The notes below the pieces were generated by a model that saw only the letters and a list, made by a program, of their open reading frames with translations, did not search any database and was not told the DNA's origin. DNA of 64,000 nucleotides from JAGQYP01 sp041392305. Its GTDB lineage: Bacteria > Bacteroidota > Bacteroidia > Flavobacteriales_D > Crocinitomicaceae. Both the position numbers and the translations under genes were made by a program. The stretch spans positions 1 through 64,000 of the forward strand of contig JAWKMJ010000010.1 in assembly GCA_041392305.1 (NCBI GenBank), read 5' to 3'. Within the stretch, counting starts at the first letter, position 1. Every line of letters starts with the position of its first letter. This document shows, one piece after another, positions 45,083 through 53,749 of the stretch.

Positions 45083-45939
45083 CAAACAAACAAAAAGCCT
45101 TATTGGAAATTACGCTCATCTACGTCATTATTGCAATGGCAGGTATCTTTTCGTACAAATTTATACAAACAACTTCAATTATTTTGGATTTCTTAATTGC
45201 AGACTTTGTTATGACAGGGGTCGCATTTGTATTTAGTTTGATAAAGAAAAATAGCTCGGTGTATGATGCTTATTGGAGTGTTATTCCTTTCTATTTTGTT
45301 TTAGTTTTTGCAGTGGAATTATACCAATATTTGGATTGGAAACAATGGCTGGTTTTTGCAGTAATTTCTTTATGGTCATGGCGCTTAACTTTAAGTTGGG
45401 CTCGAGGTTGGGCAGGATTTCATCATGAAGATTTTAGGTATGTTGATCTTGCAAAACAATCTGGTAAATTATATCCAGTTGTAAATTTTCTTGGGATTCA
45501 TTTGTTTCCAACCTTAATGGTTTTTGCCTGTTTCTGGCCTGTTTTTTCTGTTGTTGGACCTTCGCCTAAATTCGAATGGATGCTTTTTTTGGGGGTGATG
45601 GTTTCTCTGTCAGGGATTTGGTTCGAGTTTCAAGGAGATAATGAATTGGCTAAATTTAGAAAACGACCGAATCCTAAAACAGAAGATCTTTTGGATACTG
45701 GAATTTGGAGCAAAAGTCGAAATCCAAATTATTTAGGGGAAATGCTGTTTTGGACTGGTGTTTTTCTCTCCGGATTAGCATACAATGCACCCTGGTATAC
45801 GAGTACAGGAGTTATTGCTTTGATTCTAATGTTTCTCTTTATTTCTATACCGATGAAAGATAAAAGAATGGCAGAACGTAGATCGGGTTATCTAGAATAC
45901 AAGAAAAATGTTCCTAAGCTATTCCCTAAACTCTTTTAA
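45079..45939 (+). CDS. DUF1295 / steroid 5-alpha-reductase-like membrane protein, 286 aa
   Basis: Seven or so membrane helices. The C-terminal half carries the family motifs: GIWFEFQGDNELAKFRKRPN, LLDTGIWSKSRNPNYLGEML (the NAD(P)H-binding-like RNPNYLGE) and KDKRMAERRSGYLEYKKNVP. DUF1295 proteins resemble steroid reductases and isoprenylcysteine methyltransferases; the substrate is unknown and probably lipid-like. It is translationally coupled to the MBL-fold gene. Confidence 0.85.
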   Translation: MTNKQKALLEITLIYVIIAMAGIFSYKFIQTTSIILDFLIADFVMTGVAFVFSLIKKNSSVYDAYWSVIPFYFVLVFAVELYQYLDWKQWLVFAVISLWSWRLTLSWARGWAGFHHEDFRYVDLAKQSGKLYPVVNFLGIHLFPTLMVFACFWPVFSVVGPSPKFEWMLFLGVMVSLSGIWFEFQGDNELAKFRKRPNPKTEDLLDTGIWSKSRNPNYLGEMLFWTGVFLSGLAYNAPWYTSTGVIALILMFLFISIPMKDKRMAERRSGYLEYKKNVPKLFPKLF

Positions 45940-46048
45940 TAAGTTCTTATTTGTTGTTTAAAAACTAGTATGTCGATTTAAGAAAGTATTTTTCTACTTT
46001 AGCTGAGGATTTATTTTTTTTGAACTATAATTATAAAAGCAATCAACT

Positions 46049-46747
46049 ATGAAACAATTCCTTTTACTTTTCACTTTCTCTTTTTATTTTGGATTTTCTT
46101 TCTCCCAATCACATAGTGGGTCTGAAATCGCAGAAAGAAATCCTACAATTTACGACTATTCTGGTACGGGTGTTGAATTACATATTGTGGCAGGAGAGTC
46201 AACTATATGGGGTGTTTGCGATATCGACGGCAAGCAAGATTCTATAAAGTTTGGAAGCTTTTTAATGAACGATATTGCAATATACCTTAAGAATGGTAAT
46301 ATTATTCAGGGAAAGACGAAAACCTTTGACGAACTCTCTCTTAAATTGGTGAACAAGGTTTATAAAAAACTTGAAAACCTAGAGTTGAAGTTGGTGAATA
46401 AAGACAAAAGTAGAAACTTACTTGCAGCGGATCAAACGAAATACACTGAGGAAAGCGGTATCGCCATTTATCAGATCGATGATAATACTATTCAATTTTA
46501 TGTATTTTGGCAAGAAAGAAAGAATTTAAATGTGAGTTCAAATTTTCAATCATTTATAGGGACAGCAAAGAAGTCCGGATCAAATGGAGTTTACAAATCT
46601 TTGGATTACCTGGTTCCTGAAATGCCCGAGTTGAATGCAACTTTATTCATCGATGTAAAAAAAGACCAGATAGATTTTTGGGTCGATACGGATATCCCAA
46701 CACAAAGAGGTGGTTTGGAAAAAAATGAAAAACTAACCTTTAAATAA
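46049..46747 (+). CDS. secreted protein of unknown function, 232 aa
   Basis: Signal peptide to about residue 20 (FSFSQSH). No recognised domain. It contains FLMNDIAIYLKNGNIIQGKT, like a wall-associated beta hairpin, a lysine-rich middle (about 100-125) and a polar C terminus. It is monocistronic; the gap to the next gene (46748-46948) shows nothing notable. Confidence 0.6.
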   Translation: MKQFLLLFTFSFYFGFSFSQSHSGSEIAERNPTIYDYSGTGVELHIVAGESTIWGVCDIDGKQDSIKFGSFLMNDIAIYLKNGNIIQGKTKTFDELSLKLVNKVYKKLENLELKLVNKDKSRNLLAADQTKYTEESGIAIYQIDDNTIQFYVFWQERKNLNVSSNFQSFIGTAKKSGSNGVYKSLDYLVPEMPELNATLFIDVKKDQIDFWVDTDIPTQRGGLEKNEKLTFK

Positions 46748-46948
46748 TTATCAAAGGATAGGTACCTTGTGTAGAAAGGACTTATCGGTGAACTTTTTTT
46801 ATTTGGTATTTTCTTCACTTATCTCAAAGGTTTAGAATAGGTGCTTTATACGAATAAGTCCATTTTACAGAGCTAGATACTCACTTAAACCAACCGTAGA
46901 ATAAATATCTCAAAAAATAATTTAGAATTTGATTATCTTAAGGGCATC

Positions 46949-47536
46949 ATGACTATGACTAGAATCTTGCCCTTATTTTTATTCTGCGCTTTTGTTTTTT
47001 CCGGACAATTTAGTTTAGCACAAATGGATTCTTCTGATTACATCGTTATTGTAAGATTAAAAACAGCTAAAAATCAAATTCGTGCCGCTGAGGAATCTGG
47101 AAATGATGCGCTAGCTAAGACCTTAAGATTAGAAACCATAGGAACCAATAAGGAAATAGTTCGCTCTTTTCGGAAATACCTAGGGGATCGTGTCTTTTTT
47201 ATTTATTCTTCCGAATACAAGAAATTAAAAGAAGGGGATACGCAAGGTATTTTTTTGAGTGATAGTTTAGTTCGAGAATCTTCCATTCAGCCGAATTTAG
47301 ATAATTTTTACCTTGCCTTTTGGGGAAATTCACCAGGAACTGGGATGAATGTGATTATGCTTTTAGATCAGGATTTTAATGAGACAGAAATTTGGGTAAG
47401 AACTTTTGGGATTACACCTTCAAATTTCAAAAGAATAGATCCTCAAGTAAAGAAATTCTGTGATAAGATTTCAGAAAAAATACCTATTTACTTAAGGAAA
47501 AAAGAAAGAATAGAACAAAAACAAAAAAAGGGCTGA
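46949..47536 (+). CDS. secreted protein of unknown function, 195 aa
   Basis: Signal peptide to about residue 24 (QFSLAQM). The mature part is alpha/beta: YIVIVRLKTAKNQIRAAEES, then VFFIYSSEYKKLKEGD, YLAFWGNSPG, NVIMLLDQDF. The C-terminal end is strongly basic (KKERIEQKQKKG). The stop lies inside a long terminator stem. No family recognised. Confidence 0.6.
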   Translation: MTMTRILPLFLFCAFVFSGQFSLAQMDSSDYIVIVRLKTAKNQIRAAEESGNDALAKTLRLETIGTNKEIVRSFRKYLGDRVFFIYSSEYKKLKEGDTQGIFLSDSLVRESSIQPNLDNFYLAFWGNSPGTGMNVIMLLDQDFNETEIWVRTFGITPSNFKRIDPQVKKFCDKISEKIPIYLRKKERIEQKQKKG

Positions 47537-47550
47537 TTGCTCAGCCCTTT
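47527..47550 (-). terminator. strong terminator between convergent genes
   Basis: AAAGGGCTGA (47527-47536), loop TTGC, TCAGCCCTTT (47541-47550). On the minus strand it is followed by seven T, serving the polytopic membrane protein gene. The stop codon of the plus-strand gene forms the inner end of the stem. Confidence 0.85.
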
Positions 47551-47570
47551 ATAAATAATTATAAAAAATT

Positions 47571-49082
47571 TTATTCTGTTTTATCTTCTTCTGAAGTTGC
47601 TTGATTGGCTGCTTCTTCATTTGTTTGATCTGCTTTTGGCTCCTCCTTTGCAACAGGCTCGGTAGTAGGAGTAGGAGTAGGAGTAGGAGTACTTGGAGCT
47701 GACTCAGTAGAAACATCACCAGGGGCTGCACTTTCTCCAATTATAGGTAGATATTTGAATACGATACCTCCTAGGAATCCAGCACCAACGATCAACATAA
47801 ACGAATTGAACTTTGCCCCTGCATCCAATTCGGATCCAAGAGCTATCAATCCTAATACCGTAAATATTGGAGCCCAAATTAAATTATACCACTTGTTGTC
47901 TTTCAGTGCATAATGAATAACCATTACAGATAAAACAATCATTACCAAAATATTTACGAGAACAACAACGTCTTCTAATCCCCAATTTACAAATGGAGCC
48001 ATTAGAAGGAAATAAAATGGAAGTACCACAGCGAATACATTGGCTCTTCTATCGTTGTCAACATATTCAGATTTCCAAATCATGAAAACCATAAATGCCG
48101 CAACAGCCAAGATTAAAATCACAATATAAGCAGTCCATTCTTTCAAGATAGAGTCAACAAATGAAAGGTACCCTGAGGCTCCATACAGACCTACCATCGC
48201 ACCTTTAGACATCATACTGTATCCCATTGTAATAAATAGGATGACCGAAATTACTTGGAATGGCTTGAAAACAATGTAATTATGTTTGTACACGATATTT
48301 CCTATCAAATATAAAAGCGAACCAGCTAACAATGTTCCAAAAACTTGATGTGATCCTAAAGCAGATGCAACGCCCATAAGTAAAAGGCCTGCGAAACTAT
48401 AACCTAATAAAATACTTTCAATTCCAGGTCTGAAATTCTCTCTGAAAGACAATGTGAAATAGGGAATATATACTATAAAGAAGAACCAGAACCAGAAAGA
48501 AGTAAACTCACCTCCTGCAATATAAGCCATTACTTCTCTTCCACCTACTAAACGTAAAACAGGGCTAATTGCCGATCCTGCACCAATGTAAGTAAGAAGC
48601 AGTCCAGCATAGAATAATCCTCCAAGGACATTTTTTCTTAGATAAAGAACTGGAATGTAAAGAAATAGTAAAATAAAAATACCAGTTTTTGGCTCATCCC
48701 ACCATTCCATCGTTCCTCCTAACATCATGAAACCAGCAGTAAAGAACACAACTAATGAGTAGGTTCCAACTTCACCCCAGTATCTTGAGTTAGGTTTAAA
48801 TTTAAGGGCATACACATAGCTTCCCAATCCAATAAGGATCATCAAAGCACTCATGGTATTTGAGAAGCCTTCAGGATCTGCAAAAGCGTCTTTGATAAGT
48901 CCTGAAAATCCTCCAAGAAAGAATAGAATAGCGGTCAAACATAAAGCTCCAAAAGCAACTCCAAAATAATCTTTTCTTGAGAGTAATCCTTCCATTTTTG
49001 CAGGTTCTGCAGATGGCTTCGTGTCGAGACCAGATGGTTTGATCATTGACATAAACCAGTTTTTCAATTCAGTAATTTCCAT
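47571..49082 (-). CDS. polytopic membrane protein with a Pro/Thr/Glu-rich tail, 503 aa, unknown function
   Basis: About 12 hydrophobic helices between residues 40 and 450. The final ~50 residues are soluble, with a PTPTPTPT run then an acidic KEEPKADQTNEEAAN stretch. The helix arrangement recalls DUF2157/DUF2339-type proteins but I could not match a family. The PT run is encoded by a GTAGGA hexanucleotide array (47665-47691, plus-strand reading). A candidate promoter with -33 and -7 elements precedes it. Confidence 0.65.
   Translation of the reverse strand: MEITELKNWFMSMIKPSGLDTKPSAEPAKMEGLLSRKDYFGVAFGALCLTAILFFLGGFSGLIKDAFADPEGFSNTMSALMILIGLGSYVYALKFKPNSRYWGEVGTYSLVVFFTAGFMMLGGTMEWWDEPKTGIFILLFLYIPVLYLRKNVLGGLFYAGLLLTYIGAGSAISPVLRLVGGREVMAYIAGGEFTSFWFWFFFIVYIPYFTLSFRENFRPGIESILLGYSFAGLLLMGVASALGSHQVFGTLLAGSLLYLIGNIVYKHNYIVFKPFQVISVILFITMGYSMMSKGAMVGLYGASGYLSFVDSILKEWTAYIVILILAVAAFMVFMIWKSEYVDNDRRANVFAVVLPFYFLLMAPFVNWGLEDVVVLVNILVMIVLSVMVIHYALKDNKWYNLIWAPIFTVLGLIALGSELDAGAKFNSFMLIVGAGFLGGIVFKYLPIIGESAAPGDVSTESAPSTPTPTPTPTTEPVAKEEPKADQTNEEAANQATSEEDKTE
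47665..47691. repeat. hexanucleotide microsatellite GTAGGA, 4.5 copies, in coding sequence
   Basis: Four contiguous GTAGGA units and a half. Because the unit is 6 bp, copy-number change would lengthen or shorten the Pro-Thr run without a frameshift. Confidence 0.85.
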
Positions 49083-49108
49083 GTTATATAAGTATTAAAG
49101 ATTGGACA

Positions 49109-49138
49109 CTAAATTAATATTTTCATACTTCCGACCAA
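49109..49138 (-). promoter_or_regulatory. candidate promoter of the 503-aa membrane protein gene
   Basis: On the minus strand: TTG (49138-49136), 19 bp, then TAATTTAG (49116-49109), one mismatch from TAnnTTTG. Spacing fits the Bacteroidota -33/-7 model, and the leader is about 20-25 nt. Confidence 0.45.
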
Positions 49139-49208
49139 AGATTAAGTCAAAAGATTTTCACAATGATATTAACAAATATCAACAAATAAAAAGCTGAATC
49201 TTAGTAAT

Positions 49209-51641
49209 TTAATAAATCGATGGAAAAGCAGTAGGATTGCTTTCACTCATAATCGCATACACTTTTTCAAAGATGTCTTCCACACTTGGTTTGGAGAAAT
49301 AGTCTCCGTCCGAACCATATGCAGGACGATGATCTTTTGCACTCAATGTTTCAGGTTTCGAATCCAAATGATAATATGCATTTTGTTCGTTAAGTAATTT
49401 GTCAAGAATATAAGCTGAAGCTCCAGAACTAACGTCTTCATCTACAATTAGAAGTCTATTAGTTTTCTTAATGGATTCAACCGTTTCATGATGTACGTCG
49501 AAAGGAATTAGAGTTTGAACGTCCACTAGTTCCACAGAAATCCCATATTCTTCCAATTGGTTAGCCGCTTCAACGCATAAATTAAAGGTAGAACCATAGG
49601 ATACAACAGTAATGTCTGATCCTACTCGAACAATTTCAGGTATTCCGAGTGGTTCGCAGAATTCTCCAAGGTTGGTCGGTTTGTTTTCTTTTGTTCTATA
49701 CCCATTCAATGGCTCAATAACGAGAGCTGCATCATCAGATTTTAAAAGTGTATTGTACATTCCCGCTGCCTTAGTCATATTTCTCGGTACACAAACGTAC
49801 ATTCCTCTTAAGGCATTAATAATCATTCCCATTGGAGACCCTGAATGCCAAATTCCTTCTAATCTGTGTCCTCTAGTTCGAATGATTAATGGCGCTTTTT
49901 GTCCACCTACCGTTCTATATTGAACCGTAGCTAAATCATCAGACATAATCTGAATGGCGTACAGTAAATAATCCAAGTACTGAATTTCCGCAATTGGTCT
50001 CAATCCTCTCATTGCCATTCCAATTCCTTGACCAATAATAGTGAGCTCTCTAATCCCAGTATCAGAAACTCTCAAGGTTCCAAATTTCTCCTGCATACCT
50101 TCCATGGATTGATTCACACCACCAATTTTTCCGGTGTCTTCTCCAAAAGTTAAAGTTTCAGGATATCTAGTGAAGATTTCTTCGAAATTCTCTTTAAGGA
50201 TGATTCTTCCATCAACAAGGTCTTCACCGTTGTATTCTGCAGGCACTGGATCAATATTTGCAATCTGTTCTGTTCCTTCAGAATAAAGATGCGAACCATA
50301 TTTTCTATTGTTCTCTGCTGTATATTTTTTAATCCAGTTGATCAAATTTGTTCTTTCGATAGAATTTTCTCCTCGGACAATTCTTAGCGCTTTTTTCGCA
50401 TGAGAAAGCACGTCTTTTTTAATCGGATCCAAAGTCGATTTCAAGCTTTGCACAACTTCATTGATTTCTACTGATTTTGAGCTTGAATTAGCCAAAGCTT
50501 CCATGTGTGAAGTTGCCTGAGCCAAAGCAGATTTGATATCTTCAGTGAATAGTTTCCAAGCTTCTGTCTTTTCTTCTCGTACTTGTTTCTTTGCTGCTTT
50601 TTCAATTTCTTCTAACTCCTCTAAACTAGCTAATGGTTCATCACCAATTTTAAAGTCCAGTATCCAAGACTTAAACTTTTCAATACAATCGAAATCTTGT
50701 TCCCACTGCATTCTTTCAGGTGATTTATATCTTTCATGAGAACCAGAAGTCGAGTGCCCTTGAGGCTGATTCACTTCTTCAACATGCACCAATACAGGAA
50801 CATGCTCTTCACGTGCGATTTTTACTGCTTTTTCATAGGTTTCAACCAAATCAGCATAATCCCAACCTTTCGATTTTAATATTTCATAACCAGTTTTGGT
50901 TTTGGTTCTTTGCATACCTGAAAGTGCTTCAGAAATAGAAGCTTTGGTCGTTTGGTATTTTTTTGGAACTGAAATTCCGTATCCATCGTCCCAAACACTC
51001 ATAACCATTGGCACCTGCAAAACACCAGCTGCATTTATTGATTCCCAAAAAGGTCCTTCCGAGGTTGAAGCATCTCCAATGGTTCCGAATGCAACTTCGT
51101 TTCCTTTATTGGTAAACTGAGTTCTATCGTGTAAGTCTTTGTTATTTCTGTAAATTTTAGAGGCTTGAGCTAATCCTACCAAGCGAGCCATTTGACCAGC
51201 AGTTGGAGAGATGTCGGCCGAACTGTTTTTCTGCTCCATTAAATTTTTCCAGCTTCCGTCATCATTCAAACTCCTTGTTGAAAAGTGTCCTCCCATTTGT
51301 CTCCCTCCTGAAGCAGGTTCAATCTCTACATCAGTATGGGCATATAAGGCAGAAAAATACTCGCGAACTGTAAGCTGTCCGATAGCCATCATGAAGGTTT
51401 GGTCCCGATAATAACCCGATCTAAAATCTCCATTTTGAAACTGCTTAGCCATGGCGATTTGGGCGATTTCCTTTCCGTCTCCGAAAATTCCAAATTTGGC
51501 TTTCCCGGTCAACACTTCTCTTCTTCCCAATAAAGAAGCTTCTCTCGAGATTCTAGCCAATCTGAAATCATCTAAAACTTCCTTCTTGAAATTCTCCAGT
51601 TTGATCTTATCGTTTTTGGTTGCAGTTTCTTGTTTCGACAT
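49209..51641 (-). CDS. fused alpha/beta 2-oxoacid dehydrogenase E1 (branched-chain type), 810 aa
   Basis: Thiamine diphosphate-dependent E1 with alpha and beta subunits in one chain. In the alpha part (about 30-400): RDQTFMMAIGQ, GGRQMGGHFST, and a TPP/Mg loop GTIGDASTSEGPFWESINAA. In the beta part (about 470-800): FGEDTGKIGGVNQSMEGMQE, RGHRLEGIWHSGSPMGMIIN, LLIVDEDVSSGASAYIL. The fusion and length match the Bacteroidota 3-methyl-2-oxobutanoate/pyruvate-type E1. E2 and E3 are not adjacent. The exact ketoacid cannot be told from sequence; a branched-chain substrate is the usual annotation. Confidence 0.9.
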   Translation of the reverse strand: MSKQETATKNDKIKLENFKKEVLDDFRLARISREASLLGRREVLTGKAKFGIFGDGKEIAQIAMAKQFQNGDFRSGYYRDQTFMMAIGQLTVREYFSALYAHTDVEIEPASGGRQMGGHFSTRSLNDDGSWKNLMEQKNSSADISPTAGQMARLVGLAQASKIYRNNKDLHDRTQFTNKGNEVAFGTIGDASTSEGPFWESINAAGVLQVPMVMSVWDDGYGISVPKKYQTTKASISEALSGMQRTKTKTGYEILKSKGWDYADLVETYEKAVKIAREEHVPVLVHVEEVNQPQGHSTSGSHERYKSPERMQWEQDFDCIEKFKSWILDFKIGDEPLASLEELEEIEKAAKKQVREEKTEAWKLFTEDIKSALAQATSHMEALANSSSKSVEINEVVQSLKSTLDPIKKDVLSHAKKALRIVRGENSIERTNLINWIKKYTAENNRKYGSHLYSEGTEQIANIDPVPAEYNGEDLVDGRIILKENFEEIFTRYPETLTFGEDTGKIGGVNQSMEGMQEKFGTLRVSDTGIRELTIIGQGIGMAMRGLRPIAEIQYLDYLLYAIQIMSDDLATVQYRTVGGQKAPLIIRTRGHRLEGIWHSGSPMGMIINALRGMYVCVPRNMTKAAGMYNTLLKSDDAALVIEPLNGYRTKENKPTNLGEFCEPLGIPEIVRVGSDITVVSYGSTFNLCVEAANQLEEYGISVELVDVQTLIPFDVHHETVESIKKTNRLLIVDEDVSSGASAYILDKLLNEQNAYYHLDSKPETLSAKDHRPAYGSDGDYFSKPSVEDIFEKVYAIMSESNPTAFPSIY

Positions 51642-51848
51642 AATTAATAGCTATTTTTCGGAGTGCGAATATAGTCAATTTTCCTTGAAATTGGAAGCAA
51701 TCAACCCTCTATTTAGCACTGTTTCTCTGAGATTCCCGATTTTAATGGGATTCCGCTTTTGATTCAAACAACTTCTGATGGATTTGTGAATTTCCAAGAA
51801 TACCTAAAAAATAAAAGGCCGTGGAAATAGGAAGTTTCAATTATATAT

Positions 51849-51856
51849 TACATTTG
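51849..51856 (+). promoter_or_regulatory. candidate -7 box for gcvT
   Basis: TACATTTG matches TAnnTTTG exactly and lies 20 bp before the gcvT ATG, predicting a leader of about 14 nt. No -33 TTG was recognised. Confidence 0.45.
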
Positions 51857-51876
51857 CCAAAACCAAAATCTGGAGA

Positions 51877-52959
51877 ATGAAAAATACCGCATTAACACAA
51901 AAGCATATCGATTTGGGCGCTAAAATGGTGCCATTTGCTGGATATAATATGCCCGTGCAATACGAAGGTGTAAACGTCGAACACATGACTGTAAGAGAAG
52001 GTGTTGGGGTTTTTGACGTATCCCACATGGGTGAATTCTTTTTGAAAGGACCGAAAGCATTGGATTTAATCCAAAAAGTATCTTCCAATGATGCTTCAAA
52101 ATTATTTGATGGAAAGGCTCAGTATTCTTGCCTACCAAATAATGATGGCGGAATTGTAGATGATCTAATCATTTATAAAATCAGCGATGAAGAGTATATG
52201 TTAGTAGTCAATGCTTCCAATATCGAAAAGGATTGGAACTGGATTTCGTCTCACAATGATCTTGGAGTGGAAATGACTAACAGAAGTGATGAGATGTCTT
52301 TGCTTGCCATTCAAGGACCAAAAGCAGCTGAAGCAATGCAGTCTCTGACGGATGTGAACCTGAAAGAAATGGTGTATTACACTTTTGAAAAAGGGACTTT
52401 CGCAGGTGTTGATAACGTAATCATTTCTGCGACAGGTTATACTGGTTCTGGAGGATTCGAAATTTATTTTGACAACAAGGATGCGAATAAAATTTGGGAT
52501 GCTGTTTTTGCAGCGGGTAAATCTTTTGGTATTCAACCTATTGGATTGGCTGCTAGAGATACTTTAAGACTCGAAATGGGATTCTGCTTGTATGGAAACG
52601 ATATTTCGGATACTACTAGTCCGCTTGAAGCTGGATTGGGATGGGTGACTAAATTCACGAAGGAATTTACAAACTCAGCGGCCTTAGCGAAGCAAAAAGA
52701 AGAGGGAGTTAAAAGAAAATTAGTTGGTTTTGAGTTGGTGGATAAAGGAATTCCTCGTCACGACTATATCATTCAAGATGCAGATGGGAATGAAATTGGA
52801 ATTGTGACTTCTGGAACGATGTCTCCAATGACAAAAAAAGCTATTGGACTTGGATATGTGAAAACAGAATATTCAGCTCCTGGTTCGGAAATCTATATTG
52901 AAGTAAGAAACAAAGCCTTAAAGGCAGAAGTGAAAAAACCTCCTTTTGTGGAGAAATAA
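51877..52959 (+). CDS. gcvT: glycine cleavage system T protein (aminomethyltransferase)
   Basis: Transfers the aminomethyl carbon of glycine, carried on the H-protein lipoate, to tetrahydrofolate and releases ammonia. Family motifs are present: LGAKMVPFAGYNMPVQYEGV, VFDVSHMGEF, DDLIIYKISDEEYMLVVNAS, LAARDTLRLEMGFCLYGND, and TSGTMSPMTKKAIGLGYV. Length 360 aa is normal. The H and P proteins are not in the window. A terminator follows. Confidence 0.96.
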   Translation: MKNTALTQKHIDLGAKMVPFAGYNMPVQYEGVNVEHMTVREGVGVFDVSHMGEFFLKGPKALDLIQKVSSNDASKLFDGKAQYSCLPNNDGGIVDDLIIYKISDEEYMLVVNASNIEKDWNWISSHNDLGVEMTNRSDEMSLLAIQGPKAAEAMQSLTDVNLKEMVYYTFEKGTFAGVDNVIISATGYTGSGGFEIYFDNKDANKIWDAVFAAGKSFGIQPIGLAARDTLRLEMGFCLYGNDISDTTSPLEAGLGWVTKFTKEFTNSAALAKQKEEGVKRKLVGFELVDKGIPRHDYIIQDADGNEIGIVTSGTMSPMTKKAIGLGYVKTEYSAPGSEIYIEVRNKALKAEVKKPPFVEK

Positions 52960-52970
52960 AAATTATCTTA

Positions 52971-53000
52971 AAAACTCTCTCAATCCCGAGGGAGTTTTTA
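52971..53000 (+). terminator. Rho-independent terminator after gcvT
   Basis: AAAACTCTCT (52971-52980) pairs, with one mismatch, with AGGGAGTTTT (52989-52998), then T. It ends about 12 bp before the comB start codon. Confidence 0.75.
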
Positions 53001-53011
53001 ATTTTACCCCC

Positions 53012-53749
53012 ATGGAAGATACCCGGAAAAGAGTTGAAGTTTGTTTTTCTCCTTATTTGTACCCGCTTTTTAAGGATGAGTTTGATATTATCGTTGTAAT
53101 TGATGTGCTTAGAGCAACCTCTGCTATTTGTGCAGCTTTTGATAATGGTATTAAATCCTTGATTCCGGTTACTTCCATTGAAGAAGCAAAGGAATATCAA
53201 GAAAAAGGATACAAAGTAGGTGCTGAAAGAGGGGGACAAATTGTAGAAGGCTTTGACTTTGGGAACTCACCTTATTCTTATATGAATCCTGAATTAAAGG
53301 GTGAAACGGTCGTGCTTTCAACCACAAATGGTACGAAATCCATAAATATTGCAAAACCTGACGGACTTGTTGTAATTGGTTCTTTCATTAATTTGGATGC
53401 ACTGAGCGACTGGTTAATTCAGCAAAATAAAAATGTCCTTTGTTTGTGTTCTGGCTGGCAAAATAAATTCAATTTGGAGGACACTATTTGTGCTGGAGCG
53501 ATTTCTGAAAAATTAGTTGCTACTGGGGATTTTCATTCGATTGAAGACTCCTCGATAGCTGCCAAATATTTGTTTTTATCTGCGAAAGATAATTACATGG
53601 GTTACCTAAAAAGTTCTTCTCACCGCAGAAGATTGATCAACCTCAATCTGAATGAAGACATAAAATATTGCTTAACACCAAATCAAACCAATGTTATACC
53701 GATTCTCAAAGGGGATCAGCTCTACGAGCATAAAGATCTGGATTTGTAG
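53012..53749 (+). CDS. comB: 2-phosphosulfolactate phosphatase (ComB family), 245 aa
   Basis: Mg-dependent phosphatase fold that removes phosphate from 2-phosphosulfolactate in coenzyme M or sulfolactate routes. FDIIVVIDVLRATSAICAAF, GAERGGQIVEGFDFGNSPYS and STTNGTKSI are the ComB signatures. I start at the ATG 53012 (MEDTRKRVEVCFSP), where family homology begins; an upstream ATG at 52946 would read through the gcvT terminator. No ComA or sulfolactate genes are nearby, so the physiological substrate is uncertain. Its 3' end overlaps the next gene by 59 bp. Confidence 0.88.
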   Translation: MEDTRKRVEVCFSPYLYPLFKDEFDIIVVIDVLRATSAICAAFDNGIKSLIPVTSIEEAKEYQEKGYKVGAERGGQIVEGFDFGNSPYSYMNPELKGETVVLSTTNGTKSINIAKPDGLVVIGSFINLDALSDWLIQQNKNVLCLCSGWQNKFNLEDTICAGAISEKLVATGDFHSIEDSSIAAKYLFLSAKDNYMGYLKSSSHRRRLINLNLNEDIKYCLTPNQTNVIPILKGDQLYEHKDLDL

